This document shows, piece after piece, positions 31,335 through 42,458 of a stretch of DNA of 64,000 nt. A program made the translations under genes and the position numbers. The DNA is from Pleurostoma richardsiae (taxonomy: Eukaryota; Ascomycota; Sordariomycetes; Calosphaeriales; Pleurostomataceae). The stretch is from contig JANBVO010000033.1 in assembly GCA_030052745.1 (NCBI GenBank), positions 372,001-436,000 on the forward strand, read 5' to 3'. The notes beneath the pieces were generated by a model. It was not told the DNA's origin, did not search any database, and saw only the letters and a program-made list of their open reading frames with translations. How positions within the stretch are numbered: position 1 is the stretch's first letter; every line of letters starts with the position of its first letter.

Positions 31335-34300
31335 TTAAGACGAACTTTGATTGCCATCCGCATCGCTCTCGTCCACGCCCTCCTCATGGCCCTCGTCGTC
31401 ATTAGCAACCTCGTACCCAGCCTGCTCTGTCTCTGCATCCTGATCGACAGCGTACGGTCTGTAACTCCAGGTGCCCTTTGCGAAGGGCAGATCTCGGGAT
31501 ATCGAGAAGGTCGGAAAGTGGGACTCATTCTTCATCAAGGCGACCTGTTGGGTCTGTTCGCCCCACTTCAGTGTCATGGTAAAATAGACACCGTCGGAGA
31601 TGCCGGCTATGGCGTCCTTGAAGTCTTCCAGTGTGACAATTGTCTTATCTCCGACAGCGCAGACGAATGGCGGCACATCGCCGCAACATAGCTGTACCGG
31701 GCTGCCGCGCGCGACGGCTGTCATGAAGACTCCTGAATGGACCGGGTGGCTTTTGATCCGAGCCCGGAAGGTCGGGTTGTGGAAGTAAGCTCCGCAGAAG
31801 AAGACAACCTCGGCGACCTGCGGCTCGGTGGCGAGGAGGGTGGGCACCCGAACCTCAATCACCTGCCCCGCGCGGAGGACGCGGACGAGAATGTCGGGCT
31901 TGGTAAAGATGTATTGCAGATCGGAGCTTTGTAAGACCGGCGTGCCATCCAGCTCCAGGATGATGTCGCTCTGCTGGAGCGGATGCGGCATTTTCTCGCC
32001 ATCAGGCGCGGTACAGTGCGATGGCACCTGGTAGACACTCAGCACCTGGCTCTTGGCCGAAGAATGCGACTTGACATAGGATATCGTCTCGCTCGGCAGA
32101 CCTCTTCTGACGGCATCAACCAGAGGAAGGACGGCGACTTCGAAGTCCTGGTATCGCGCATTGGCGAGTTGGCCTGCTCTCCAGAGCGAAAGCACAGCTT
32201 GTATTCGGCTAGCCGGGAGAAAGTAATCCACTCTGTTACCCGAGTCTTTCCACACCCCCTTTGTTCCGGCGACGGTGCCGTCGGCAAAAACCAGGAGGCC
32301 AGTCGATCGCGTGTCTGAGAAGGCCGACAGGAGCCGTACGGTCTCGTGAGAGAGAGGCGCGAATACAGCCGGTCCGCCCGAGCTGAGGGTATGTTGGCCG
32401 AGAGTCTCAACCTGAGTGCGGACCACCTTCGGCTCAGCTCGGTGAAAGGCAAGGTAGTATATGTCGTCACCTTCTTCGAGAGACCGTTTCGACAGACTGA
32501 TCGGCTCGACCTCGTCCGGGACCGAGGCCGGGTCGTACTGGATCAAGGCGAGATCGACCGTCTCATGCACGAAGATGACGCGACCCTTGACATCTCTGTA
32601 GCCGGCTATTGTGACGATGACGTCGGTAAACAGAGACAGGCAGTGGCGGAACCCCATGACGAGGCCATGCTCGGCGTCGAGGAGCACCCCGTAGCTGCGC
32701 GTTTCACCGCTCTGGTGTCCGCTGACGTGTGCGATGGTGTGGCACTCCACGAAGACCACGCTGCCAAAGATTCTCTTGACGGCGCCGTCGTTATCGTTTT
32801 TTCCGGGCAGGTCCGCCGTCACAGCCGGTTCGACGAGCGCTCGCGAGAGAACCGCGGTGGTCTCGGAGGCGCGGCCGCAGCCGGGGCTGGGTGCCGTCGT
32901 TGCCTTGTGGACGACCCAGCCGCCTCCTTCTCGAGGCAGTCGCCTCATCTCTATCGAATGCAGGAGCTGCTCGGCGGGGAGGTAGCCGGCGCTTCTTATC
33001 GGTGATTGCCGGTCATGGAGCGCCCTGTGTTCGGTTCTGACCAAGCCGCCCTCTCGGATGCTGTCGAGAGCCCTCGACAGCTGGTCCAGATCCGGCGTGG
33101 CCGTACCGTTAATGGACACGAGCAGCATGCCCGCCCCGAAGACCGCGCGTTCCGACGAGCTCGCGACATAGACGCCCCTGGCAGGTACCCCTTTGACGAT
33201 GGCCAACATCCAGGGCATCTGGTGGAAGGTCGCGCCCAAGCGGCTTATGAAGCGATGCGGAGTGATGGCGAACAGGTCGCCGACGCGGCACCTGACGTCG
33301 ACTTCTCGGCTCATGCGCCAGACTTTAAGGCTGACCTCCTGAGTGACATGGTCGTCCATGTATATGCTCAGCCTGCAGAGACTGGTCTGGAGCAAGCCGT
33401 CGACCTCCAAGAGAATGTCGCCCTTTTCGAGCTTTGTGGACGCGGGACCCTCTGGCAACACGTTCCAGACGGCAATGGCGCTGGTAGCCTCACTCTCTCG
33501 AATTCTCTTCTCCCACGCGAGCGGAAGGCCGAACGATACACACTCATTGAGCGGTTTCAGGTGCCAATCGGCTTGAAGGGTGCCACGGGTGATGGCAGCG
33601 CTCTGGGACAGCCGTTCCAGGACCCTCTTGGGGTAGTCCAAGGACATGAGAATGCCGATGCCCTTGGAGCTGTCGCCGCCCATGTGCAGACCCACGGCCC
33701 GCCCCTCGATGTCTAGGGCTGGGCTTCCGGAGCGGCCCCCGCTGGCGTAGAAGGCAGCTAGGATGGTTTCGTTGTTGATGAGCGGGATATCGCTGGGATA
33801 TGCAGCATATTTGCCTGTATAATCCATCCTGCTGATGACGGCCCGTGCGATGGCCAACTGCATGTTCGACTCGTTGCCCACCACGCAGATCTCGAGGCCG
33901 GGTCTGGCCCGTTCCGGTGCGAGAGGTATTGCCCTGATGCCCGCGGAGCGCGCGGCGGCGGCATCGATCAGCACGACGGCAAAGTCGGTCTCGGGATCTG
34001 TGTACACGACACTGATGATTTGGAACTAGTGCCGTTGTCAGCCTCCATATGTCCCGGCTCGTCTTTCACGAGAGAAAATGACTACCTCGATATTGTCACC
34101 AAAGACGACGAAACCCCAGCATGGGCCAGGACCCACGACGTGTTTGTTTGTGAGCACGAAGCCGAAGTGTTCGTCAACGTAGAAGGCAGAAGCGTCGCGT
34201 GATACGGTGCCGTATATCTCGTGAGGACGTGTGAGGGATGCGTGAACCTGACCGATGCTCGCGCGGCAGATGCTTATGATCTTCTTCCATTCTTCGCTAT

Positions 34301-34412
34301 CATTCCCGAGGGTGAGTCTCTCTGGGATGACCGGTCCGAGCACATCTGTCGCCGGTCCTGCCTCTGCAGGCAGCCTTGCGCCCTCCGGAACTGCTTGGGG
34401 AAAGAGAGACAT
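31335..34412 (-). CDS. NMA111-like HtrA/PDZ serine protease, two exons, about 1005 aa
   Basis: Exon 1 (34412-34086) and exon 2 (34025-31335) are joined by a 60-nt intron with a GCTGAC branch site. Both sides are phase 0. The triad is visible: His in VLTNKHVVGPGP, Asp in YTDPETDFAVV, Ser in YASGGRSGSPAL. PDZ-like segments follow (VLPEGPASTKLEKGDILLEV, GVYVASSSERAVFGAG), then a second, catalytically worn protease copy and a further PDZ-like part (LQQSDIILELDGTPVLQSSD). The length fits NMA111, a nuclear protease linked to apoptosis and lipid homeostasis in yeast. Sequence around the active site is more divergent than I expect of the single-copy gene, so an extra copy is likely. Confidence 0.8.
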
Positions 34413-34853
34413 GTCGTGTGAAAGGTTAAATATGTCAAGACGATGTATATTTGTTTGGACAGGAATGTAGAGGGGAGCAGAGCTCGAGGGGTCGCATGGT
34501 ACAGCTTAAGAGGGGGGCTGGCGGGGCTTGTGCTTCAAGTGCGGAGGCGCGGCGATACGCGGGTCGCGAGATCGAGGCCCAACAATGTCGGCGTGGCCTA
34601 CAACACATCATGCCGGTACCCGCTCGTGCATCTGACCGATTGGTTATCGTGAGTCACCTAGCAGTTTCAGGGGGTTTCGTGGTAGTCTCTAGCGTAGTTC
34701 TGTGTAGAGGAGGGGGAAGACACCCCCTGCCACGCCTGCCCCGACAAGGTGACACTCTGATGCATAAATACCCACGGGAGACCCGTTCTGTTTGCCGTCC
34801 GGATCCGGACCCAAACTAGTTTGGCTGACTCTGCCTCCTCTGACTTGTTGACG
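34413..34853. promoter_or_regulatory. Divergent promoter region of the NMA111-like and NOT1-like genes
   Basis: The two genes start 441 bp apart in opposite directions, so this stretch should serve both. A GCATAAATA sequence near 34761 could be a weak TATA element for the plus-strand gene. No coding sequence was recognised. Confidence 0.4.
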
Positions 34854-37166
34854 ATGGCTGCCATGGAAATTTTGGAGGCCCTTGCCTGCTTCATGCAGGA
34901 CAGCGAGAGGGCCAAGCTATCCCACGATATCAATCAGGCCGCAAAGGTCGCAAAAACTGTCGAGACGATGAGCCCGGGCATCATCCGTGACGTCGATCTG
35001 CCCAGCGTCTTGGACCACTTCAAGCTGGATGCCGTGGAGAAGATGATCTTGGCGCTGGCGTTCAGGCTCGGGAGCTGTCCAGATCTGAGGACGAAAGGTG
35101 CAGTGCACGACAGCGTTGTAAAACTGGCGTGTCTTCGCTAACCGTAGCGTCGTGTTCCAGCGGACGCGATACTCGCGGCGACCCTCCCAACCTTCACCGA
35201 GGCTATCTCGGACCCGAAAGTCCATGCTGACCTGGACGCCGAGTTCCTGGCACTGATACTTGATCGCCTGGTCCAGCTACATCCACCCAGCTTCGGTGCC
35301 ATTTCTCAGGCAGAGCTGTCTGCTATGATCGAGAGACGCTATGCTTGGATGGGCCAGCCACCCCCGTCCGAGGTCCTCGCTGCTCTGAGCTTGAGGCACG
35401 TCCTGGCGGAGAGATCCTCGAACACCTTGGCGCGCTACATCCACAAAGTAGGGCCCGAATTCACGCGCGACGGTGAGACCTGCGCATCGCACCTCCAGAG
35501 TCGGCCGGACAGCGCCCAGCTGAGCGAGGAGCAAGTGTCGGTGGCACTGCTATACACCACCGTTAGCCGCTGCCCTCCGCATGACCCTGCGGTCCTCGTC
35601 GCCGGCCTGAGGCGCGTCTTGCCGTCATCGTTCCGTTGGCAGGATGTCGTATCATATTTCGACCGGCCGGACGCTCGAATATCCCCGCCGCAGTTCCTAA
35701 GCCTATACGACGCTCTCCGGTCGGTAGCCGAAGAGGATGACGGCTTGGCGTTTGACATCCAATCGCTCTGGGGTGGAGATTGGGAGAACACAGAGACACA
35801 GGTGTCCTTCGTCTGCGCCTTTATATCCTTGACGCCAGAGCAGTTGGACGCTCGCACCATTCCGGGTCTGCGAGCGACACTCACGTTGGAAGCCTATGGC
35901 CGATCCCCCGCTGCGGTGCGGGAGCGGGCTGCCATAGCTGTCAAGCACCCCCTGGTGTCTCTGGCAGCCATGTCGGCGATCGTCCACGTCGTACTGCATT
36001 CGGCACACGCGTCTCAAACCATCGAAGCCGAGCGCCTGTTCCAGGTGCTCGGTCCGAACATGGATATCTTTGCCGTCTCGGCCGTCAGTGTCCCGAGACC
36101 GTGGACGCAGATCGCGCTGGACTCTCTGAGCTCAATATTTGAGAGTTTCCTGCGCAAGCAAAGGGCACACTACGACTTCGTGCTGGAGAGCATGTGGAGG
36201 AAAGACAGAGGCTGGGTGAAGCAGCAGCTCATCGATGTCCACGCTGACGAACCAATGATTCTGCCTCTGATCCTCGAGCATGCCTTGAAACACAGCTGGC
36301 TTGACGAACTCGTCTATCTCAACAACGGGCTTGGCCTGGACCTGACCGCGTTGGCGCATGCTGAGGGGCACCTGAACCTTGGCCGCTGGGCCCTGATCGA
36401 CGCTCCTCGACACGATGAATTGGCGCAGGCCTTGGCACGATTCCTCGAGATCAAGGCCGGATTTGAACTCCATCAGGATAGCCCGGTGCAGACGAGTCTG
36501 CGGACAAGAACCGTGTATCTTCTTCTGATGATACTGAAGGAGTTGGTTCCAAATGTTCTCGCTGCTAAGCCCGCCGAGGTCCGGCAGGTCTGTGTCAGGG
36601 CGTACCCGCGCCTGCTCAACTACGGCGAGGGTTGCGAGGATGTCATCGATGCAAACAGCCGGAACGGGTCCGTCCTGCCCGGGGCCGCTGTTGCCAAGAT
36701 GACGGAACACTATGAGAAGATGCACAGCGGCGAGTTAAAAATCGCGGATGTCATCGAAGTTCTCAAACGGTATAAGCAGTCGCGGGATCCTCTCGACCAG
36801 GACGTGTTTGTGTGCATGATCCAGGAGTTGCTCTGCCAATACACGTCCTGCGTGGACTATTCGCTCAGCAATCTGGCAACGACCGCCGTGCTGTTCGGTG
36901 GGATTATGCGCCACAAGCTGCTCCCGGACCTCGCTCATCAGGCGAGTCTGGATATGATTCTGAAGGCGTTGAGAGATCACCCGGAGGGAGACTGCAGATA
37001 CAAGCTGGCCGTCGAGACGCTCCTCAACATGATGGATTACTTCCCTGAGCGACTTGTTTTCTGTGCCCAAATCCTGCAGATACGTAGCTTGGAGGGGACA
37101 GATGTCTGGAAGACGGCGAAGGATGCGCTGCTTAATCCCGGGCACAGTAGGCCATCCTTCCGTTGA
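34854..37166 (+). CDS. Partial NOT1 (CCR4-NOT scaffold) homologue, two exons, about 749 aa
   Basis: Exon 1 (34854-35097) ends at GTGCAG. The intron is 35098-35160. Exon 2 (35161-37166) continues at phase 1. The middle and end match NOT1: a HEAT-type helical array (LTLEAYGRSPAAVRERA, HPLVSLAAMSAIVHVVLHS), then the conserved central part with NGSVLPGAAVAKMTEHYEKM, IADVIEVLKRYKQSRDPLDQ, DVFVCMIQELLCQY, TTAVLFGGIMRHKLLPDL and LRDHPEGDCRYKLAVETLL. NOT1 is normally over 2000 residues. This product stops before the CAF1-binding MIF4G, the CAF40/NOT9-binding and the NOT-box parts. It could compete with or redirect the true NOT1, but that is inference. Confidence 0.75.
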
Positions 37167-37429
37167 CGTGTCTCTCGTATTACGAAGAGCCTGATTCGGC
37201 TTATACTGTCAAATGCCATGCTTGCCATTCTCGTGCGTCGAGTAGCAGTGGAAGCCATTCTTGGCTCGTGACTAGTGTAGAGCCGGAAGGGGCCGAAAGC
37301 CGCTTTCCGTGCGTTAGAAGCTTTCGACCGACAAAGAGCCGCTTCGGGCTCTCACGCGGGCTTTAAAGAGGAAGAATCCCGTCGGGAGAAGTGCGCACGC
37401 TCTGGGAAATCAGATACTGCAGCGCCACC
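37167..37429. other. Short intergenic region between NOT1-like and J-domain genes
   Basis: These 263 bp between tandem genes include a TTTAAAG element near 37364 that may belong to the promoter of the J-domain gene. Nothing else was recognised. Confidence 0.4.
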
Positions 37430-39542
37430 ATGCCGACTTACAAACAGCGGCTTGACACGTCGGATAACGCCTTTGACATCCTCGGGGTACCTCAAACGGC
37501 GACTGACAAGCAGGTCAGGGACGCCTATCACAAAGCTTGCAAGGAGACCCACCCAGATAAGGCAGGGAAAGATTCGCACCCTTCGTTCACTAGTAAGCTA
37601 GAGCCAGCCAGCACTCTACTGAGCCGCGCTGACAAGGTCGCCAGCGATAGAAAATGCCTATCGAGAAATCGAGGACGAAGAGAAGAGGCGGGAGTACAGG
37701 GCGAAGATGAAAGAGGGGGCAGACTTCCACGAATCAGCGTTTCAGGAGGATGACAACGATGCGGAAGATGTCGATGCAATGGATATCGACGACAAAGATC
37801 CTCCCAAAGTCCCATCGCCGATTAAGCAGATCTACAGTAACGTAGAGCAGAACATGAATGAACTGATTGCCGCCCCGGTACCAGACAGCGACCCCCTCAA
37901 GATCAAGAACCAGGGCCTGGACGAGGCAAACAGTAGAATTGAAGCATGGTGCGCTGAGAACAATATTGGCGCACGAGAGGCTGCCGGATACAAGATCCAG
38001 TATCCCGTGCTGCGCTGGTACCTTGAAGTCATCAGGGGGCTCCCCCCAGAAAGCGTAGAGCGGAGCCGCGAACAAGACGGTCTCTGGAGGTACATCAAGG
38101 CGCACGAGTATCCCGACAAGTGGATCGAAATGTTTGAGGCCAAAGAAGGCCAGCCGCCGCCACGAGGGAACGTAAGACTCCAAGCCGGCCAACCGGGCGG
38201 CCAACAGCGCAGCCAACCTGTGCCAGGCCCGTCTGTGCTGGTGCAGAGTTCGGTGCCGACCACAGATATTCGCTTTAAGCCGAAAAGGGAGGAAGTTAAG
38301 TATGAAGTCCTTGCTGTAGACCCCTCGTGGACGAGAGACTTCTCCGGTCAGAATGTCCTGAGCGCCAAAACAAGGATCTTTGGGGAGAAAGAGCACGACC
38401 TGCGTGTTTTCACCGCGGAAGAACTCGAAGAAGACACAAGGAGGGAAATCATAGCAAGGCTAAACACGATACCCCCGGTCCTGAGCACATGGAAGGAGGG
38501 TAGAACTGTCGAGACAATGAACGGGGTCAGCAGCTTGGTCAAGATGGGGAAGGACAATAAGCCGTGGGAATATGTGCCATCCTATGTCGCCATGGTGAAG
38601 CCAGACGGTAAAAAAGCAGTGATGACGAGAACTGCAGTGAGGGCCAGTCAGGGAGAGAGGAAGGCAGATGCCATCATTGACAGGGCTGCTGAACAAAAGG
38701 GCCAGCCATATGCGAAGTCGCGGGCCTTGCTGACTTTGGGATATGACACGATGCAGGACCTGTCAGACACGTTCGATCGCACGCTTGGGTTCGGGTCCCA
38801 AACGCAGGACCCGCCGGACATGTTCAATCGCACACTTGGGTTCGGGTCCCGAACGCAGGACCCGCCAGACATGTTCAATCGCACACTTGGATTCGGGTCC
38901 CGCACACCTGGGTTCGGGTCCTGGGGAAAGCAGTCCAGGCCTAAGGCGTATGAGATTCGAGCCCTAATGGGCCAGACGTTGGACTCGCAGCGTTCGTTTC
39001 TGCAGCTGGAGCAGCAGCAGCCACATCGGGCTGGCCAGTACACGGCCCAAGTCCACCCGTATCCGCAGTACGTGACCCACGTGCCGCCGCATCAGCAGTA
39101 CGTGACCTACGTGCCGTCGTATCAGCAGCAAGTTGGGCTTGTCCAGCCGAACGGGTCTAACCTCGTGAACGCCGGGTTGGCTCCTGTGGCCGTAGCCTCG
39201 CCGCATCCGACCCAAGTCATGCCCAACCAGCCGCAACCTGTGTTCGGCCAGCCCACCCAGTTTTCGAGCACCCTCGCGCCGTTCCAGGGGCAAAGAGATC
39301 CCCAGAATAACTTCGTCTCCGGACTCGCCGTAGGCGGCTTCGGGCTGCAGCCCAACATGACAAACGGAGCATCCTTGCCACCGGCGGTGCTGCAGGGAGG
39401 GCAGCCCACCGACATGACAGGGCACGGTGCTGTGGGAGCACAGACCATTGCTATCCCGGTCGGGCCCCCTGCGGCGTCGCCAGCGCGAACGGCCGGCCCG
39501 ATCGGACCCCCGGCGGCCCCAGCACAGGCGGCTGGCGCGTAG
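37430..39542 (+). CDS. J-domain (DnaJ-like) protein with repeats and Gln/Pro/Tyr-rich tail, two exons, about 686 aa
   Basis: Exon 1 (37430-37592) and exon 2 (37645-39542) flank a 52-nt intron at phase 1. The splice completes a J domain at residues about 14-75: NAFDILGVPQTATDKQV, the HPD signature in KETHPDKAG, and IENAYREIEDEEKRREY. HPD is needed to stimulate HSP70 ATPase, so this can be a co-chaperone. An acidic linker and an unrecognised domain (about residues 100-430) follow, then three 17-residue repeats and a tail rich in Gln, Tyr, Pro and Val (HQQYVTYVPSYQQQVG) that looks prion-like. No Zn-finger or DnaJ C-terminal domain is present. Confidence 0.75.
38772..38928 (+). repeat. Three 51-bp tandem units inside the J-domain gene
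   Basis: Units at 38772-38822, 38823-38873 and 38874-about 38928 (last one incomplete) are nearly identical. They encode a 17-residue motif of the form FNRTLGFGSRTQDPPDM. The frame is kept, so copy number can vary without breaking the protein. Confidence 0.85.
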
Positions 39543-39771
39543 AGCCGTCGCGGTGTGCGCCTGGCCGTGGCGCGTTTGGCCGACTGTCGTTTCTTATTGC
39601 GTCCTTTCGTTTCTGTCTTGTAGTAGTCCATATGCCATTTCGTAGCAGACTCAGCCTGTGCCGTGCTCACTCGGGCCGCGCGACGGTGTGTCATTCTCAG
39701 TTTAGGATGTAGCTACATGACGCGGGTTCAGAAGTAGGTAGATAGCTTCTGCACAACATCTACGTATCACG
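39543..39771. other. Short convergent intergenic region
   Basis: The 3' ends of the J-domain gene and of the second cyclin gene face each other here. Nothing else was recognised. Confidence 0.4.
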
Positions 39772-40629
39772 CTACCCGATCTCACATACAGCACTGGTCA
39801 TTCGGTTCCCTCTCGCCGCGCGTCCCGTCCTGCGGAACCGGGGTCTTGAATGGGCCCTAGCGGCCGTCCCCCCTGGTCTGCACCTGTGAAGCATGTCCTC
39901 TCCTTGACCGGCGTCCTCTAGCCAGTCGCGGTCATCTCCATCTACCCCCCCGACTTGCCGTGGTCGCGCCACGTCGCCTGGAGAGGAGCTGGTCTGGTAA
40001 AATCGCCGCCTAAAGGGCCCGCTCTCCCTCCAGAAGTCGTCCGCGTCGATGCTCAGGGCCCGCCCCAGCAGCTTCCGCAGCTGGTCTTCCGCGCAGTTGA
40101 CCTCGCCGTGGCTGAAGCCGAATATGTAGCTCCCCGTCCTCATGAGGCTGTAGCCCGCCCACCGCTGGTTCTCGCGCGCCTCCCCAACGTAGCGCGCGGC
40201 CAGCATCAGCGACGCCAGGAAGAGGCGGTGCGCCGCGCAGGGGAAGTCCTGCGGGGTCGGCCGGAGGAGCGATTTGAGCCGTCTCAGGTAGACAAACGCG
40301 CCCATCAGGGCGGGCACGGAGGTGTGGGACGCTGACACGACAAAGCCGATGTAGCTCTCCAGAGAGGGCAAGGTGACACTGGCGTCCTTGCTACGTGCCT
40401 TGGAGGACGGCCCCAGCGGATAGTATCGGCAGCACGTGCACGGCGAGGCGGCAGAGCCGTGACGACGCGACACGTATGGCTGACGCTTGACGACGGTCAG
40501 TGTGAAACTAGCGAGAAAGGAGACTATCACCCGTGTGGCAGGACCGGGAAAGCACCGGTATAGCGCAGCCATGTCGGGCCCGCCAGGGATCCGAGCTGGC
40601 AGGGCGCGACGCGTCTGCAGGGCCTCCAT
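39772..40629 (-). CDS. Second Pcl/PHO80-type cyclin, about 285 aa
   Basis: The start is the ATG at 40629 (MEALQTRRALPAR); a later Met (MAALYRCF) is possible. The cyclin box carries LPSLESYIGFVVSASHTSVP, LMGAFVYLRRLKSLL, CAAHRLFLASLMLAARYV and VNCAEDQLRKLLGRALSID, the same order as in the gene at 21190-21753. The first 60 residues also share IVSFLASFT and a Cys-rich SPCTCC stretch with it. The box is followed by a tail of about 70 basic, disordered residues. Binding to a PHO85-type kinase is expected from the family. A 3' intron cannot be excluded. Confidence 0.7.
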   Translation of the reverse strand: MEALQTRRALPARIPGGPDMAALYRCFPGPATRVIVSFLASFTLTVVKRQPYVSRRHGSAASPCTCCRYYPLGPSSKARSKDASVTLPSLESYIGFVVSASHTSVPALMGAFVYLRRLKSLLRPTPQDFPCAAHRLFLASLMLAARYVGEARENQRWAGYSLMRTGSYIFGFSHGEVNCAEDQLRKLLGRALSIDADDFWRESGPFRRRFYQTSSSPGDVARPRQVGGVDGDDRDWLEDAGQGEDMLHRCRPGGTAARAHSRPRFRRTGRAARGNRMTSAVCEIG

Positions 40630-41254
40630 CACGTACCGGTGTCACGCACCGAAGACGAGCCGGCTGAAAGATCCACCGCCGACCCATCCATTCTTATGGT
40701 ACGGACGATCCTCCAGTTCTGGCTCTGCGTCGGCGTCTTTGGCGCAGGACATCGCCAGGAGCGGAGGGACAGCATCCCTGCAGCGGCCGCGTCCAGCGAC
40801 CGCACTTACCTTCCTAGCAAGTGTCTTTGTGAGGCGCCTGGGGGCCGAGGCGAGCACAGTGTGCGATGGTGGCTCCCGAAGCGACGGCTTAAGAAGAGGC
40901 ATTAGGCGTCGTTATGTGCAACAGTCCCTGCAGTGGCAGCTCTCTGATGCGCGCTTGCGTCGATGCCGGAGTCCGTGGTCGGCGGCAACCCGCGCGAACA
41001 CGCCGTCTGGCACTGCGCAGAGAGGCGAGAGCCGATTTCCCCTGTTGCTGTCCTGCTGCGACGTGCGCTGGACTGCTGGGCAGAGCCACTTACGGCTGTT
41101 GTTCTGCACAACACCGGGCTCCAGAATCAGCTCTACGTCCGCGGCGCTGTGCCGTAGTGCTGCGTCCCTGGCCGAGAGGCAGAAGCGGATCTCGCCGCGA
41201 CTATATATGGCCACCACCTTTGGGTGATCTCTTTCGCTCCTCAGGCAAGTCGAC
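40630..41254. promoter_or_regulatory. Divergent promoter region with a TATA box
   Basis: The cyclin and F-box-like genes start back to back around this 625-bp stretch. A TATATATG box at 41202-41209 lies about 50 bp before the plus-strand start. Long overlapping open frames on both strands carry no domain features. Confidence 0.45.
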
Positions 41255-41902
41255 ATGAAAGCTCTTCCGCGGGAGATGTGGCGGAGCATCAGTGCCTGGC
41301 TCCCACGACCTGACATGTCGAGGTTCCTAAGGCCTCAGAGGAGCGACAGGGACGCCGCCACAAGGCGCCAGCTTGACCACCTGAACCTCTGGACGAGCAT
41401 CTTCCGCGACGACTCTTGGATCGGGAAGGTCTTGTCTCGAGGCATATATCCTACCCTGGTCTGCGTAGACAGTTCTTACAGGATCCTCATGCTCGCGGGC
41501 GGTGAGAGTACGGAGAGCCGCCACGAGTCTAGATTCCCGGACGATCTGCTGCCCTCCCTCCGCTCGTCCTCGTTCTGTCTGGATCACCTGGAGGTGGCGT
41601 TCCCAGACTTCACGCTCAACGTGCAGTGCATCCTCGAACCCGTCGACATCGTCGGCATGCCAGATCCGCGGAACCTGTTCCCAGCGGGCGTAGACAAGTT
41701 CGACGTGACTGTGGCATACTACATGGCGCCTTTCGAGGTCTGTACGGAGCAGGCGCGCGTGTTCGGCGGCGTCCTCTGCATCGTAGTGTTGTCTCGTTTT
41801 GGAAACGCTCTGTGTACCATACAGAAAGGCAGGATGCTGGAGCCGCAGCTGAGACGCCTCACGGGCAAGCCCCTCCAGCCCCCTGGGCCCCGTGCCGCGT
41901 AG
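41255..41902 (+). CDS. F-box-like protein, 215 aa
   Basis: The product opens with a short F-box-like motif (ALPREMWRSISAWLPRPDMS). A segment LDHLNLWTSIFRDDSWIGKV follows, which resembles a family of short F-box proteins seen in many copies in Sordariomycetes, where a W-x-x-I-F-x-D-x-x-W pattern comes after the F-box. The rest is a beta-rich domain with Val-rich strands and several Cys. F-box proteins bring substrates to SKP1-CUL1 ligases. Whether this motif still binds SKP1 is unknown. A TATA box lies just upstream and there is no intron. Confidence 0.6.
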   Translation: MKALPREMWRSISAWLPRPDMSRFLRPQRSDRDAATRRQLDHLNLWTSIFRDDSWIGKVLSRGIYPTLVCVDSSYRILMLAGGESTESRHESRFPDDLLPSLRSSSFCLDHLEVAFPDFTLNVQCILEPVDIVGMPDPRNLFPAGVDKFDVTVAYYMAPFEVCTEQARVFGGVLCIVVLSRFGNALCTIQKGRMLEPQLRRLTGKPLQPPGPRAA

Positions 41903-42458
41903 GAAGCCTAGACGAAGAACCACCAGGGTAAGCGCCGGTGCAGCTGCCAGTTATCGGTGGTATTCCTGAATCCAATTGATCCTGCCATCTCGCCGAGAGA
42001 CCATGAAGCTTCGTCCGTGACTGTGCGACATGTCCCACATCAGTAGCAAAGCGTCCCCGGTCTGTAGGAAGCGGCCACGATGAGTCACTCCGCAGAGGGA
42101 CGCCGTGGATCGCTGACCGAGTTTCGCCAGGGACCCGCAGTGAGATGTGGTGCATTGACTCATGCAAGCTGGCTGTTTGAGGCTTTGGTACGAGCCAGGG
42201 TCGATTGGACGTAGGTGACTTTGACAAGACGCAGTCGCCCGGGCGCGCTCCGCCGCAAACATCTCGCGCGACGCCCAGCCATTCTGCCCACAGCCAGCCC
42301 TCTAACACAATCCCCGGCATCGCGAGGCTCGGCACAGGGTGCTGATCCGAAGGCCGCGTCTCCCGTGGACAGTGGCGGGTATATATTTCGGCTGGCTGCC
42401 CTCTGTTGATGGCCCTTCCGTCTGCAAACTCTGTACACTTCTCCATTCATCCGACATC
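41903..42458. promoter_or_regulatory. Promoter region of the hexapeptide-repeat gene
   Basis: No gene is seen. A TATATATT box at 42380-42387 lies about 75 bp before the ATG at 42459. Confidence 0.45.

Noticed and set aside
40487-41316. Long overlapping open frames on both strands between the second cyclin and the F-box-like gene
   Set aside because: GC-rich shadow frames without motifs; the interval carries a TATA box for the F-box-like gene.
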